Position numbers and translations under genes: made by a program. From DASYQD01 sp036005845 (GTDB lineage: Bacteria; Acidobacteriota; Thermoanaerobaculia; Multivoradales; JAIOJS01): DNA of 64,000 bases. This document shows, piece by piece, positions 36,158 through 45,676 of the stretch. The DNA lies in NCBI GenBank assembly GCA_036005845.1, contig DASYQD010000144.1, positions 1 through 64,000 of the forward strand. Reading direction: 5' to 3'. The notes beneath the pieces are model-generated. The model saw only the letters and a list, made by a program, of their open reading frames with translations. It was not told where the DNA came from and did not search any database. The first letter of the stretch is position 1. Each line of letters opens with the position of its first letter.

Positions 36158-37540
36158 TCAGTCAGTGTCCGGCTCCGGCGGACGCCCGTGCTTCTCGAGG
36201 CGCCGATAGAGCGCGCTGCGCGACAAGCCCAATGCGCCCGCGGCCTGGCTGACGTTGCCGCCGTAGCGGTCGAGGGCTTTCTTGATGAGGTGCTCTTCGA
36301 CCTCTTCAAGCGTCATCTCTTCGAGCCCGCGCGAAGCCGGGGTGCCTTCGAGGCCCAGGTCGATGGCGCTCACCTTGGCGCCGCGCGCCAGGAGCACGGC
36401 GCGCTCGACGGCGTGGTCGAGCTCGCGGACATTGCCGGGCCAGGAGTGGCGCTCGATAGCGCGGATCGCGCCGGCGTCGAAGCCGGTCAGCTCCTTGCGA
36501 TAGCGGTGCGCGTGGGCGGCGCGGAAGCGCTCGGCGAGCGGCAGCAGGTCCTCGCGGCGGTCGCGCAGCGGCGGCAATTGGATCTCCACTGTGCGCACGC
36601 GAAAGTAGAGATCGCGGCGGAAACGTCCCTCGCCGACCTCCGTCGCCAAGTCCGAGTTGGTCGCGGTCAACAGCCGCACGTCGGCCGAGCGCGTGCGCGA
36701 GCTGCCCACCGGCTCGAACTCGCCGCTCTCCAGCACGCGCAGCAGCTTGGTCTGCTGCGCCGGCGGCACGTTGGCGATCTCGTCGAGGAAGAGGGTGCCG
36801 CCGTCGGCGAGCTCGAAGCGGCCGACGCGGTCGGTCTTGGCGTCGGTGAAAGCGCCGCGGACGTGGCCGAAGAGCTCGCTCTCGAACACCGTCGCCGCCA
36901 GGCCGCCGACGTTGACGGTGACGAGCGGCTTGCCGGCGCGCGGCGAGTGCGCGTGCAGCAGGCGCGCGACGAGCCCTTTGCCGGTGCCGTTCTCGCCGGT
37001 GATCAGCACGTTGGCTTCCGAGGGGCCGACGCGGTCGATCATCTCCAGCACCGGCTGCATGGCGCGCGACTGCGCCACGAAGTCGGTCGCCCCTTCGCCG
37101 CGGAGCAGGCGGTTCTCGGCTTCGAGGCCGCGGCTCTTGCGCAGCGCCGCCGCCAGCGCGAGCTGGTTAGCGACGATCGAGAGCAGGCGGTCGTTGTCCC
37201 ACGGCTTCTCGACGAAGTCGCGGGCGCCGAGGCGGATCGCCTCCACCGCCAGCTCGATCGTGCCCCACGCCGTCATCGCCACGATCGGCAGGTCGGGCGC
37301 GCGCTCGCGCACGCGCTCGAGCAGCTGCAGGCCCTCCTGCCCCGACGTCGTGTCGCGCGCGTAGTTGAGGTCCATCAGCAACAGGTCCGGCTCCTGCTGC
37401 GAGATGGCGCGCAGCACCTCGTCGGGCGATCCCGCCGTGCGCGTCGCGTAGCCCTCGGCCTTGAGCAGCAGTCGCAGCGCCTCCAGCACGTCGGGCTGGT
37501 CGTCGGCGAGCAGCAGCGTGGCGGATCCGGTGCGGCTCAT
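36158..37540 (-). CDS. NtrC-family sigma54-dependent response regulator
   Basis: 460-aa transcription activator. Receiver domain: acidic D13/D14, phospho-acceptor D57 (LLLMDLNY), T90 and K112. AAA+ domain: Walker A GENGTGKG (182-189), the sigma54 loop GAFTDA (229-234; classical GAFTGA, with Gly changed to Asp), Walker B TLFLDEI, and RRDLYFRVRTVEI. C-terminal Fis-type HTH: EEVEEHLIKKALDRYGGNVSQAAGALGLSRSALYRRLEKHG. A sigma54 promoter stands upstream of the adaptor gene at 47713-47729, making this the likely activator of the operon it belongs to. The partner kinase follows after the inserted small genes. Confidence 0.95.
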   Translation of the reverse strand: MSRTGSATLLLADDQPDVLEALRLLLKAEGYATRTAGSPDEVLRAISQQEPDLLLMDLNYARDTTSGQEGLQLLERVRERAPDLPIVAMTAWGTIELAVEAIRLGARDFVEKPWDNDRLLSIVANQLALAAALRKSRGLEAENRLLRGEGATDFVAQSRAMQPVLEMIDRVGPSEANVLITGENGTGKGLVARLLHAHSPRAGKPLVTVNVGGLAATVFESELFGHVRGAFTDAKTDRVGRFELADGGTLFLDEIANVPPAQQTKLLRVLESGEFEPVGSSRTRSADVRLLTATNSDLATEVGEGRFRRDLYFRVRTVEIQLPPLRDRREDLLPLAERFRAAHAHRYRKELTGFDAGAIRAIERHSWPGNVRELDHAVERAVLLARGAKVSAIDLGLEGTPASRGLEEMTLEEVEEHLIKKALDRYGGNVSQAAGALGLSRSALYRRLEKHGRPPEPDTD

Positions 37541-37585
37541 CGCTAAACGGCTCAGAGTGATCGGCGGCTCGCAGTCACGCCGGCC

Positions 37586-38260
37586 TCAGAGGCTGTCGAC
37601 GATCCAGCCGTCCTTGAGCAGCACGGTGCGCCGGCCGTAGCCGGCGACGCGGTCGTCGTGCGTCACCTGCACGATGGTGACGCCCTCGGCGTTGAGCTTC
37701 GAGAGCAGCTCCATGATCATCGTGCCTTGGCTGCTGTGCAGGCTGCCGGTGGGCTCGTCGGCGAGGATCATCTTGGGCTCGGCGATCACCGCCCGCGCCA
37801 CCGCCACGAGCTGCTGCTGGCCGCCGGAGAGCTGGTTGGGGTAGAGGTCCTTCTTGGCGACGATGCCGAAGCGGTCGAGCGCCTCCGCGACCTTGCCCTG
37901 CCGCTCCTTCCGCGGCACGTCGCGATACGAGAGCGGCAATTCCAGGTTCTCGTACACGGTCAGGTCGTCGAGCAGGTGGTAGTGCTGGAAGACGAAGCCG
38001 ATGTGCTTCTTGTGCAGCTCCTGGCGCGCCCGCGGCTTGAGCTCGTGCACCGGCTCGCCGGCGAACCAGTACTGGCCCGAGAACTCGCCGTCGAGCATGC
38101 CGAGGATCGACAGCAGCGTCGTCTTCCCCGCTCCCGACGGCCCCATCAGCGTGACGAAGTCGCCCTGCTCGACGGCGAGGTCGATCTGCCGCAGCACCCA
38201 GGTGCGCGTCGGCCCCGTCGGATAGGACTTCTCGATCTTGTTGAGCGCGATCAGCGACAT
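37586..38260 (-). CDS. LolD/MacB-type ABC ATPase (second ATPase of the locus)
   Basis: 224-aa nucleotide-binding subunit of a FtsX-type exporter. Walker A MGPSGAGKTTLL (near residues 37-48), Q-loop GFVFQHYHLLDDLTVYENLELPL, signature LSGGQQQLVAVARAV, Walker B MILADEPTGSL and H-loop QVTHDD. The D-loop reads SLHSSQG where most relatives have NLDS, so its energy coupling may differ; the first ATPase of the locus has the standard NLDS. Start at ATG 38260 after AGAAGG; the frame is open 18 codons further. It lies 45 bases upstream of the response-regulator gene. Confidence 0.93.
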   Translation of the reverse strand: MSLIALNKIEKSYPTGPTRTWVLRQIDLAVEQGDFVTLMGPSGAGKTTLLSILGMLDGEFSGQYWFAGEPVHELKPRARQELHKKHIGFVFQHYHLLDDLTVYENLELPLSYRDVPRKERQGKVAEALDRFGIVAKKDLYPNQLSGGQQQLVAVARAVIAEPKMILADEPTGSLHSSQGTMIMELLSKLNAEGVTIVQVTHDDRVAGYGRRTVLLKDGWIVDSL

Positions 38261-38310
38261 CGGCTTCCTTCTCTCCTCTCGTAGCGCGGGCGCGGACAGT
38301 ATCGCGTCAG

Positions 38311-40725
38311 TCACTCTTCGCTCAGCGCCCGCACCGGGTCGAGGCCGGCGGCCCGCCGCGCCGGCTCGGCGGCGGCGGCGAGCGCGACGACGAACATCAC
38401 CAGCACGGCGGCGACGAAGGTGATGGGGTCCGCCGACCGCACGCCGTAGAGCAGGCTCTGCAGCCCGCGGCTGAGCAGCACGGCGAGCGCGGCGCCGACG
38501 CCGACCCCGATGGCGGCGAGCGCCGCCGTCTCGCGCAGCACCAGCTCGAGCACCTCGCGCGGCCGCGCGCCGAGCGCCAGGCGGACGCCGAGCTCGCGCC
38601 GGCGTTGCGCCACCAGGAACGCCATCACGCCGTAGATGCCGACGAGCGCCAGCAGCACGGCGACGAGGGCGAAGCCGCCGAGCAGCACGCCGACGAAGCG
38701 GCGCAGCGCGAGCTGGCCCGTGAGCAGCGTCTCGCCGGTGCGCAGCACCTGCACCGGCAGGTCGCGGTCGACCTCGGCGACGGCGGCGCGCACTGCCGCA
38801 CCGAGCGAAGCGGGATCACCGTCGACGCGCAGCAGCAGCTGCAGCGCCTGCTGGCCGGTCTGCGCCTCGGGCAGGTACATCTGCGGCTCCGGCACGACGT
38901 CGAGGCCGCCGTGGTGCACGTCGCCGACGACGCCCACCACCGTGCGCCAGGGCGCATCCGGCGCGCGGCCCAGCTTGACGCGGCGGCCGAGCGGCTCGCC
39001 CGGTCCCAGCACGCGCGTCACGAACGCCTGGTTGACGATGATGACCCGCGGCGCCGGGTCGTCGTCGCCGGGGAGGAAGGCGCGGCCGGAGCGCAGCGGC
39101 AGGCCGAAGGTGGCGAAGAAGCGCGGCGTCACGCTCGAGTACTGCACGCTGGGCGGGTTCTCGCGCTCGACGCCTTCGACGCGCACGCCGACGTCCGTGA
39201 AGTAGTCGGTGAGCGGCAGCGCCGAGGTGGTGGCGACGTCGCGGACGCCGGGCAGCGCGCGCAGCTGCTCCTCGAGCCGGCCCACCACGCGCACGGCGTC
39301 GGCTTTCTCGGCGTAGCGGGCGTCGGGCAGCACCACCTGCGCCGCGAGCAGGCCGCGCGGCTCGAAGCCGGGGTCGACGCTGCCGAGCGCGAGCAGCGTG
39401 CGCACCAGCAGGCCGGCGCCGACGAGCAGGGCGAGGCTGATCCCCACCTCCGCAACGATGAGGCCGCGGCGCACGGCGCTCGTGCGGTCGCGCACGATGC
39501 CGCGGCCGCCCTGGCGCAGCGTGCCCGCCGGCTCGACGCGCGCCGCGCGCGCCGCCGGCAGCAGCCCGAAGACGAGCCCGACGGCGGCGGTGGCGAGCAG
39601 CGCAAACAGCAGCACCGGGCCGTCGATCGCCACCTCCTCGAGGCGCGGCGTGCCGGGCGGCGCCAGGCGCACGAGCAGGCGCAGCAGCGCCGCCCCGGCG
39701 CCGACGCCGAGCGCGCCGCCGACGCCGGCGAGCAGCAGGCTCTCGGTGAGCAGCTGGGTGCGCAGGCGGCCGCGGCCGGCGCCCATCGCCGTGCGCACCG
39801 CCATCTCGCCGTCGCGGTCGGCGGCGCGCGCGAGCAGCAGGTTGGCGAGGTTGACGCAGGCGATGAGCAGCACCAGCAGCACGGCGCCGAAGAGGACGAA
39901 ACCGGGCTGGCGCAAGTTGCCGACCACCACCTGCTGCAGCGGCGCGACACTGGCGCCGGCGCCGCGGTAGTCCTCCGGGAAGCGCGTGGCGAGGCCGTGA
40001 ATGACGGCGGCGAGCTGGGCCTGCGCCTGGGCCGCCGTCGTGCCGCCCTGCAAGCGGCCGACGGCGCGGATGTAGGCGCCGCCGCGGTCCTCTTCGCCGG
40101 CCGGCAGCGACAGCGGCGTCCACAGCGCGGCGCGCGGCGCCAGCGGGTCGCGGAAGCCGCGCGGCATGACGCCGACGATGGTGTGCGGCACGCCGTCGAT
40201 GCGCACCGCGCGGCCGATCACCCCGGGCTGGCCGCCGTATTGCCGCTGCCACAGCTCGTAGCCGATCACCGCCACCGCGTCGCGGCCCACGACCTCTTCG
40301 TCGAGGACGAACCCGCGGCCCTGCGCCGGCGGCGCGCCGAGCACGTCGAAGTAGCCGGCCGAGACCTGCAGCCCGACGACCGCCTCGGCGCCGGTGCCGG
40401 TCGAGATCGCCACCTGGCGGTCGGGGTTGTTCCACGAGCCGGCGACGGCGACGCGGCCCTGCAGTTGGCGGCGCCAGTCGCGAACCGTGGCGACGTTGGT
40501 GACCTCCTGCGCCAGGCCGCCGGTCGAGCTGCGGTCCTCGTAGAGCATCAGCAGCCGTTCGGGGTGCGGCAGGTCGAGCGGCCGCAGCACGACGCCGTGG
40601 ACGAGCGAGAAGACGGCGGTGGCGGCGCCGATCGACAGCGCCAGCGTCAGGAGTGCCGCGGCGGCAAAGGCCGGCCGGTGGCGGAAGAAGCGCAGGGCGA
40701 AGCGGAGATCGTCGCTGACGTGCAT
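38311..40725 (-). CDS. ADOP-type ABC permease (MacB/FtsX family), copy 3
   Basis: 804-aa permease with the duplicated architecture of orphan acidobacterial FtsX permeases: an N-terminal helix (about 22-42), a MacB-PCD periplasmic domain, a block of three FtsX helices (about 275-385), a second helix (about 420-440) plus a second PCD domain, and a final three-helix FtsX block. Visible anchors: RFALRFFRHRPAFAAAALLTLALSIG at the start, VNLANLLLARAADRDGEMAVRTAMGAGRGRLRTQLLTES in the first FtsX block, RRELGVRLALGARPREVLELVL and DPVRALSEE at the end. Third of three tandem paralogues; the export substrate is unknown. ATG at 40725. Confidence 0.92.
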   Translation of the reverse strand: MHVSDDLRFALRFFRHRPAFAAAALLTLALSIGAATAVFSLVHGVVLRPLDLPHPERLLMLYEDRSSTGGLAQEVTNVATVRDWRRQLQGRVAVAGSWNNPDRQVAISTGTGAEAVVGLQVSAGYFDVLGAPPAQGRGFVLDEEVVGRDAVAVIGYELWQRQYGGQPGVIGRAVRIDGVPHTIVGVMPRGFRDPLAPRAALWTPLSLPAGEEDRGGAYIRAVGRLQGGTTAAQAQAQLAAVIHGLATRFPEDYRGAGASVAPLQQVVVGNLRQPGFVLFGAVLLVLLIACVNLANLLLARAADRDGEMAVRTAMGAGRGRLRTQLLTESLLLAGVGGALGVGAGAALLRLLVRLAPPGTPRLEEVAIDGPVLLFALLATAAVGLVFGLLPAARAARVEPAGTLRQGGRGIVRDRTSAVRRGLIVAEVGISLALLVGAGLLVRTLLALGSVDPGFEPRGLLAAQVVLPDARYAEKADAVRVVGRLEEQLRALPGVRDVATTSALPLTDYFTDVGVRVEGVERENPPSVQYSSVTPRFFATFGLPLRSGRAFLPGDDDPAPRVIIVNQAFVTRVLGPGEPLGRRVKLGRAPDAPWRTVVGVVGDVHHGGLDVVPEPQMYLPEAQTGQQALQLLLRVDGDPASLGAAVRAAVAEVDRDLPVQVLRTGETLLTGQLALRRFVGVLLGGFALVAVLLALVGIYGVMAFLVAQRRRELGVRLALGARPREVLELVLRETAALAAIGVGVGAALAVLLSRGLQSLLYGVRSADPITFVAAVLVMFVVALAAAAEPARRAAGLDPVRALSEE

Positions 40726-40763
40726 CGTGGTGGTCCCTCTCGCTGTTTACCGCGCGGTCTTCG

Positions 40764-43196
40764 TCATTCCTCGCGCAGCGCGCGCACCGGGTCGACGGCG
40801 GCGGCGCGCCGCGCCGGCACCCAGGCGGCCAGCAGCGCCACCGCCGCGAGCAGCGCCGCCGCCACCGCGAAGCTCGCCGGGTCGAGCGGCTGGACGCCGA
40901 AGAGGAGCTGGCGCAGCGCTCGCGCCGCGAGGAGCGCGCCGGCGCCGCCGACGAGCAGCCCTACCGCGGTGAGCGCCGCGCCCTCGCCCATGACGAGACC
41001 GACGATCTGCCGCTTGCCGGCGCCCACCGCCATGCGCACCGACAGCTCGCGCCGCCGCATGCCCACCGCGTGGGCGAGCGAGCCGTAGAGGCCGGCGATG
41101 GCGAGCACCAGCGCCAGCGCGGCGAAGCCGCCGAGCGTCGACGTGCGCAGCCGGCGCGCCGCCGTCGACTGCGCCAGCAGCTCGTCCATCGCCCGCGGCC
41201 GCGCCAGCGGGATCTGCGGGTCGAGCTCGGCCACCGCGCGGCGCAGCGTCGGCAGCAGCTTCTCGGGCGGCACCGTCGAGCGCACGACGACGTCGAGCCC
41301 CGAGTAGGCCTGCTGCGCCTCGGGCATGTAGATCTCGGGCTTGATGGGCGCGTCGAAACCGAAGTGGCGCACGTCGCGCACGACGCCGACCACCGTGCGC
41401 CACGGGTCTTCGGAACTAGCGTCGAGGCCCCACTTGACGCGCCGGCCGAGGGCGGAGCGGCATCCGGTCTCCTCTGGGGGACAGGGCCAGTGATGCGCGG
41501 CGAAGCTCTCGCTGACGACGACGACCGGCGCCCGCGCGTCGTCACCCGCGGCGAAGGTGCGGCCGTCGAGAAGGTGCAAGCCGATGGCGCGGAAGTAGCC
41601 CGGCGTCGCCACCCGTTCCTCGACGCAGGGCTCGCTCTTGGGATCGAGCGACGCGCCGCCTTCGGCGACGATCGAGCTGCACGAGTAGCCGCCGCCGAGC
41701 GGCAGGTTGCTGACGCCGCCCACCGCCTCGACGCCGGGCACTTGCGCCAGCCGGGTCTCGAGCCGCTCGAAGTAAGTACGCGAGGCGGCCTCGTCGGCAT
41801 AGCGGTCGCCGTAGAGGTAAACGCCGAAGGTGAGCGCGTGGTCGGTGCGGAAGCCGGGGTCGACGCGGTAGAGCCGCTCGAGGCTGCGGGCGAGGAGCGC
41901 GGCGCCGACGAGCAGCGTCAGGCAGAGAGCGAGCTGTGCCGTCACCAGCGCGCGCTCGACGCGGCGGCGCTCGCGCGAGGCGGTGACGCGGCGGCCCTCG
42001 GTGGGCGCCGTCGCGGCGCGCAGGCCGTGGAGGGTCGGCGCCGCGCCGGCGATCGCCACCGTGAGCAGCGTGGCGACGAGGCCGACGAGGAGCGCGCGGC
42101 CGTCGATCGACGCCCGCTCGAGGAGCGGCACCTGCCCCGCCGCCAGCGCCTCGAGGCCGCGCAGCAGCGCGCGCCCGACGAGCACGCCGGCGGCGCCGGC
42201 GAAGAGGCCGAGCAGCAGCATCTCGGCGAGCAGCTGGCGCACCAGCGCGCCGCGGCTGGCGCCCAGAGCGCCGCGCACCGCGAGCTCGCCGACGCGCCCG
42301 GTGGCGCGGGCCAGCAGCAGCGCCGCCACGTTGCCGCAGGCGAGGAGGAGCAGCAGCGCGGTGGCGGCGACGAGCAGCGTCAGCGCCTGCCGCGAGCTGC
42401 CGGCGATCGCCTGGTGGAGCGGCTCGACGAAGGCATTCCAGTCGGCGCTGTCGGGGTACAGCTGATGCAGATGCCGGTCGATCGCGTCGATCTCGGCCTG
42501 CGCGGCGGCGACGCTCACGCCCGGCTTGAGGCGGCCGATGACGTTCACCCAGTGGCCGCCGCGGCCGACCTTCTCGGGATCGAACGCCAGCGGCCGGTAA
42601 AGCGCCGCCGGCCGCATGAGGTCGGGGATCGGGTGCACGAACCCGCGCGGCGCCACGCCGACGATCACGTACGGCTTGCCGTCGACGGCGATCTGCTTGC
42701 CGAGCACGTCGCCGCCGCCGAAGCGGCCCTGCCATTGCTCCCACGACAGCACGGCGACGCGGTGCTCGCCCAGCGTTTCCTCGCGGTTGGTGAAGAAGCG
42801 GCCGAGCGCCGGCTCGACGCCGAGGGTATGGAAGAAGTTCGAGGAGACGCGGGCCACCGGCAGGAAGTCCGGCGGCGCGTCGCCGAGCCCGCTCACTGTG
42901 TCCTGGTTGGAGTTGAACACCGCGAGGTCGGAGAACGAGTGCCGCGCCTGCGCCTGCCAGTCGCGCGCGTCGAGCGGGTTGGCGTTGTTGCGCCTCTCAC
43001 CGTTGCCGCTGCCCCAGACGCGCACCAGCCGCTCGGGCTGCGGGTAGCCGAGCGGCCGCCAGAGCACCGCGTCGGCGGCGCTCCACAGCGCCAGGAAGCC
43101 GCCGAGACCGAGGGCGAGGATGGCGACGACGAGCAGCGGTACGCCGGGGCGGCGGCGCAGGCCGCGAAGGGCTTGGCGAAGGTCGAAGGTGGTCAT
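40764..43196 (-). CDS. ADOP-type ABC permease (MacB/FtsX family), copy 2
   Basis: 810-aa paralogue of the flanking permeases with the same two-block layout. N-terminus FDLRQALRGLRRRPGVPLLVVAILALGLGGFLALWSAADAVLW; first FtsX block GNVAALLLARATGRVGELAVRGALGASRGALVRQLLAEM; last block RRRELSVRMAVGAGKRQIVGLVMGE; end DPVRALREE. The central soluble part differs most (for example CSSIVAEGGASLDP and PCPPEETGCRSALG loops with paired cysteines), suggesting each copy has its own periplasmic surface. Gap of 38 bases to copy 3. Confidence 0.92.
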   Translation of the reverse strand: MTTFDLRQALRGLRRRPGVPLLVVAILALGLGGFLALWSAADAVLWRPLGYPQPERLVRVWGSGNGERRNNANPLDARDWQAQARHSFSDLAVFNSNQDTVSGLGDAPPDFLPVARVSSNFFHTLGVEPALGRFFTNREETLGEHRVAVLSWEQWQGRFGGGDVLGKQIAVDGKPYVIVGVAPRGFVHPIPDLMRPAALYRPLAFDPEKVGRGGHWVNVIGRLKPGVSVAAAQAEIDAIDRHLHQLYPDSADWNAFVEPLHQAIAGSSRQALTLLVAATALLLLLACGNVAALLLARATGRVGELAVRGALGASRGALVRQLLAEMLLLGLFAGAAGVLVGRALLRGLEALAAGQVPLLERASIDGRALLVGLVATLLTVAIAGAAPTLHGLRAATAPTEGRRVTASRERRRVERALVTAQLALCLTLLVGAALLARSLERLYRVDPGFRTDHALTFGVYLYGDRYADEAASRTYFERLETRLAQVPGVEAVGGVSNLPLGGGYSCSSIVAEGGASLDPKSEPCVEERVATPGYFRAIGLHLLDGRTFAAGDDARAPVVVVSESFAAHHWPCPPEETGCRSALGRRVKWGLDASSEDPWRTVVGVVRDVRHFGFDAPIKPEIYMPEAQQAYSGLDVVVRSTVPPEKLLPTLRRAVAELDPQIPLARPRAMDELLAQSTAARRLRTSTLGGFAALALVLAIAGLYGSLAHAVGMRRRELSVRMAVGAGKRQIVGLVMGEGAALTAVGLLVGGAGALLAARALRQLLFGVQPLDPASFAVAAALLAAVALLAAWVPARRAAAVDPVRALREE

Positions 43197-43212
43197 GGTG
43201 GTCTCCTCGGAG

Positions 43213-45627
43213 TCACTCGGAGCGCAGCGCGAGTTGCGGGTCGATGCGCGTGGCGCGGCGCGCCGGCAGCCAGCCGGCGAGCAGCGCCGCGCCGGCGAGC
43301 ACGGCGGCGGCGAGCAGCCAGCTCGCCGGGTCCCAGGGCTTCACTTCGAAGAGCAGCGCGCGCAGCCCGCGAGTGAGCGGCGCCGCCGCGAGCAGCGCGA
43401 CGGCGATGCCGGCGAGGACCGGCGCCAGCGCGCCGCGCAGCACCAGCCGCTGCGCCTGCCGGGGCGCCGCGCCGAGCGCCAGACGCACGCCGAGCTCGCG
43501 CGTGCGCCGCGCCACCGCATAGGCGACGACGCCGTAGACGCCGAGCGCGGCAAGCAGCAGCGTCAGCGCGGCGAAGGTGCCGATCAAGAGCAGCGCGAAG
43601 CGCCGTTGCGCGCGGCTCTTCGCCACCGCGTCGGCGAGCAGAGAGACGCTGCCCGGCACGTCGGGTGCGACGTGCTCGAGCGTGCTCTGCAGCAGCGGCA
43701 GTAGCGCGCCCGCCGTGCCGCGGCTGCGCGCCACCACCACCGCGTCGCGCCGCGGCCGCTGCGCCATGGCGAAGTAGACGGTGGGATCGGGCGGGCCGGC
43801 GAGGTCGCTCTGCCGCACGTTGCCGACGACGCCGACGACCGTCGCCCACTCCTTGGCGCCGTACTCGTCCATGCCCTCGGAGCTGATCTGCTGGCCGAGC
43901 GGGTCCTCGCCGGGCCAGAACAGCGCGGCGGCGGCGCGGTCGACGACGGCGGCGTGCGGGTGGTGGGCGTCATCGCGCGCGTCGAACAAGCGACCGGCGA
44001 CGAGCGGGATGCGCAGCGCGTCGAAGTAGCCGCCGCTGGCGACGCGGTACGAGGCGTCGGCGCGGCGGCCGCTCCGTGCCCGCATCTGGCCGTTGGGATC
44101 GAACTCGTCGAAAGGCGGATAGGAGACGACGCCGGCGGCGGCGATCTCGGGCTTCGCGGCGAGCGCGCCGACGAGCCGTTCCTGGAACGCCGCCACCGCC
44201 GCACCGTCGGGATAACTACTGGTCGGAGGCGACGCGGCGACGCTGCCCACGGCGGGCGGCATCGGCGGCGAAACGTGCAGCGTCGCCACACCTGCCGGCT
44301 CGAAGCCGGGCGTCACCGCCAGCAGGCCCGCGAAGCTGCGCAACAGGAGGCCGGCGCCGGCGAGCAGCAGCAGCGCCAGCCCCGCCTGCACGGCGATGAG
44401 CGCGCTCCACGTGCGCCGCTGGCCGGGCGAGATCCCTTCGCTGCGGCCGCCGCGCAGCGAGCCCACCGGCGCGGCGGTGGCGACGAGCGACGGGGCGAGG
44501 CTCGCGAGCAGCGCCGCGACGGCGGCGAGCGCGACGGTGTAGAGCCACACCGGCGCGTCGAGCCGCATCGCCGCCGCGGCGACGGCCGGCGGCGCCGCTG
44601 CCACCGCCGCACGCCCCAGCGTGGCGGCGATCAACAGCCCGGCGAGGCAGCCCGCGGCGGCAAGGAGCGCCGCCTCCACCACCAGCTGCCGCACCAGCTG
44701 CCGGCGGCTGGCGCCGAGCGCGCTGCGCACCGCCAGCTCGCGCTGCCGTTCGAGGCCGCGGGCGAGGAAGGCGCTCGCCAGGTTTGAGCAGGCGACGAGC
44801 AGCATGAAGCCGGCAGCGCCGAGGAGCAGGAAGAGGGCGCCGCGCACCGGCAGCGCGCGCTCGTCCTGCAGCCGCCGCACGCGCGCGCCGACCGGCAGGT
44901 AGTCGCTCGCCTCCGCCGGATCCGGCCCCGCGTGTGCGACACGCCGCGTCAGCGCCGCGAGCCGCGCCTCCACCTGCTCGAGCTGCGCGCCGGGCTTGAG
45001 GCGCGCGATCACCTTGTGGTTGTGCGCCGTGCGGTAAGGCGACGGCTCCAACAGCTCGAGCGGGATCCACACCCGCGTGCCGTCGGGAAAGTCGAAGCCG
45101 GCGGGCATGACGCCGAGCACGGCGAACGAGTGCCCTTCGATCTCGAGCTTCTCCCCGGCCAGCGCGCCGCCGCCCAGCGAGTCGCGCCAGAAGGCGTGGC
45201 TCACCACCGCCACCGGCGTCTGCTGCTCGGCGGCCGTGGGCACGCGACCGAGCGCCGGCCGCACGCCGAGCGCGTCGAAGAAGCCGGCGCTCACCGCCAT
45301 CGCCGGCAGCCGCTGCGGCCGCGCGCCGCCGAGCACGGTGGTCGTGTAGCCGCTGTAGGCGCCGGCGGCGGCGAGCGCCCCCGAGCGCTGCCAGTCCTGG
45401 AACGTCGGCCACGACGCCTGCGCGTCGCGGCCGCTCTTGTTCACCTCGTGCACCACCACCAGGCGGTCGGGATCGGGGTACGGCGGCCGCCGCAGCACCG
45501 TCGCCTCGACGAGCGCGAAGATGGTGGCGTTGGCGGCGATGCCGAGCGCCAGGGTGCCGATGGTGACCGCCGAGAAGAGCGGCCGCCGGCGCAGCATGGC
45601 GAGAGCGGTGCGGAGGTCGCGCGGCAT
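43213..45627 (-). CDS. ADOP-type ABC permease (MacB/FtsX family), copy 1
   Basis: 804-aa first permease of the tandem triplet, directly after the standard ATPase (gap 49 bases). N-terminus RDLRTALAMLRRRPLFSAVTIGTLALGIAANATIFALVEATVLRRPPYPDPDRLVVVHE; first FtsX block ASAFLARGLERQRELAVRSALGASRRQLVRQLVVE; final block RRTRELGVRLALGAAPRQAQRLVLR and DPQLALRSE. The LxxDALGVRPALGR and FPDGTRVWIPL segments are typical PCD pieces. Same role as copies 2 and 3; whether they form homo- or heteromers cannot be told. Confidence 0.92.
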   Translation of the reverse strand: MPRDLRTALAMLRRRPLFSAVTIGTLALGIAANATIFALVEATVLRRPPYPDPDRLVVVHEVNKSGRDAQASWPTFQDWQRSGALAAAGAYSGYTTTVLGGARPQRLPAMAVSAGFFDALGVRPALGRVPTAAEQQTPVAVVSHAFWRDSLGGGALAGEKLEIEGHSFAVLGVMPAGFDFPDGTRVWIPLELLEPSPYRTAHNHKVIARLKPGAQLEQVEARLAALTRRVAHAGPDPAEASDYLPVGARVRRLQDERALPVRGALFLLLGAAGFMLLVACSNLASAFLARGLERQRELAVRSALGASRRQLVRQLVVEAALLAAAGCLAGLLIAATLGRAAVAAAPPAVAAAAMRLDAPVWLYTVALAAVAALLASLAPSLVATAAPVGSLRGGRSEGISPGQRRTWSALIAVQAGLALLLLAGAGLLLRSFAGLLAVTPGFEPAGVATLHVSPPMPPAVGSVAASPPTSSYPDGAAVAAFQERLVGALAAKPEIAAAGVVSYPPFDEFDPNGQMRARSGRRADASYRVASGGYFDALRIPLVAGRLFDARDDAHHPHAAVVDRAAAALFWPGEDPLGQQISSEGMDEYGAKEWATVVGVVGNVRQSDLAGPPDPTVYFAMAQRPRRDAVVVARSRGTAGALLPLLQSTLEHVAPDVPGSVSLLADAVAKSRAQRRFALLLIGTFAALTLLLAALGVYGVVAYAVARRTRELGVRLALGAAPRQAQRLVLRGALAPVLAGIAVALLAAAPLTRGLRALLFEVKPWDPASWLLAAAVLAGAALLAGWLPARRATRIDPQLALRSE

Positions 45628-45676
45628 GCTCGGTCCTCCTGGTCAGGAAGGCGATCGCCGGCGATTGGCGCGGCGA

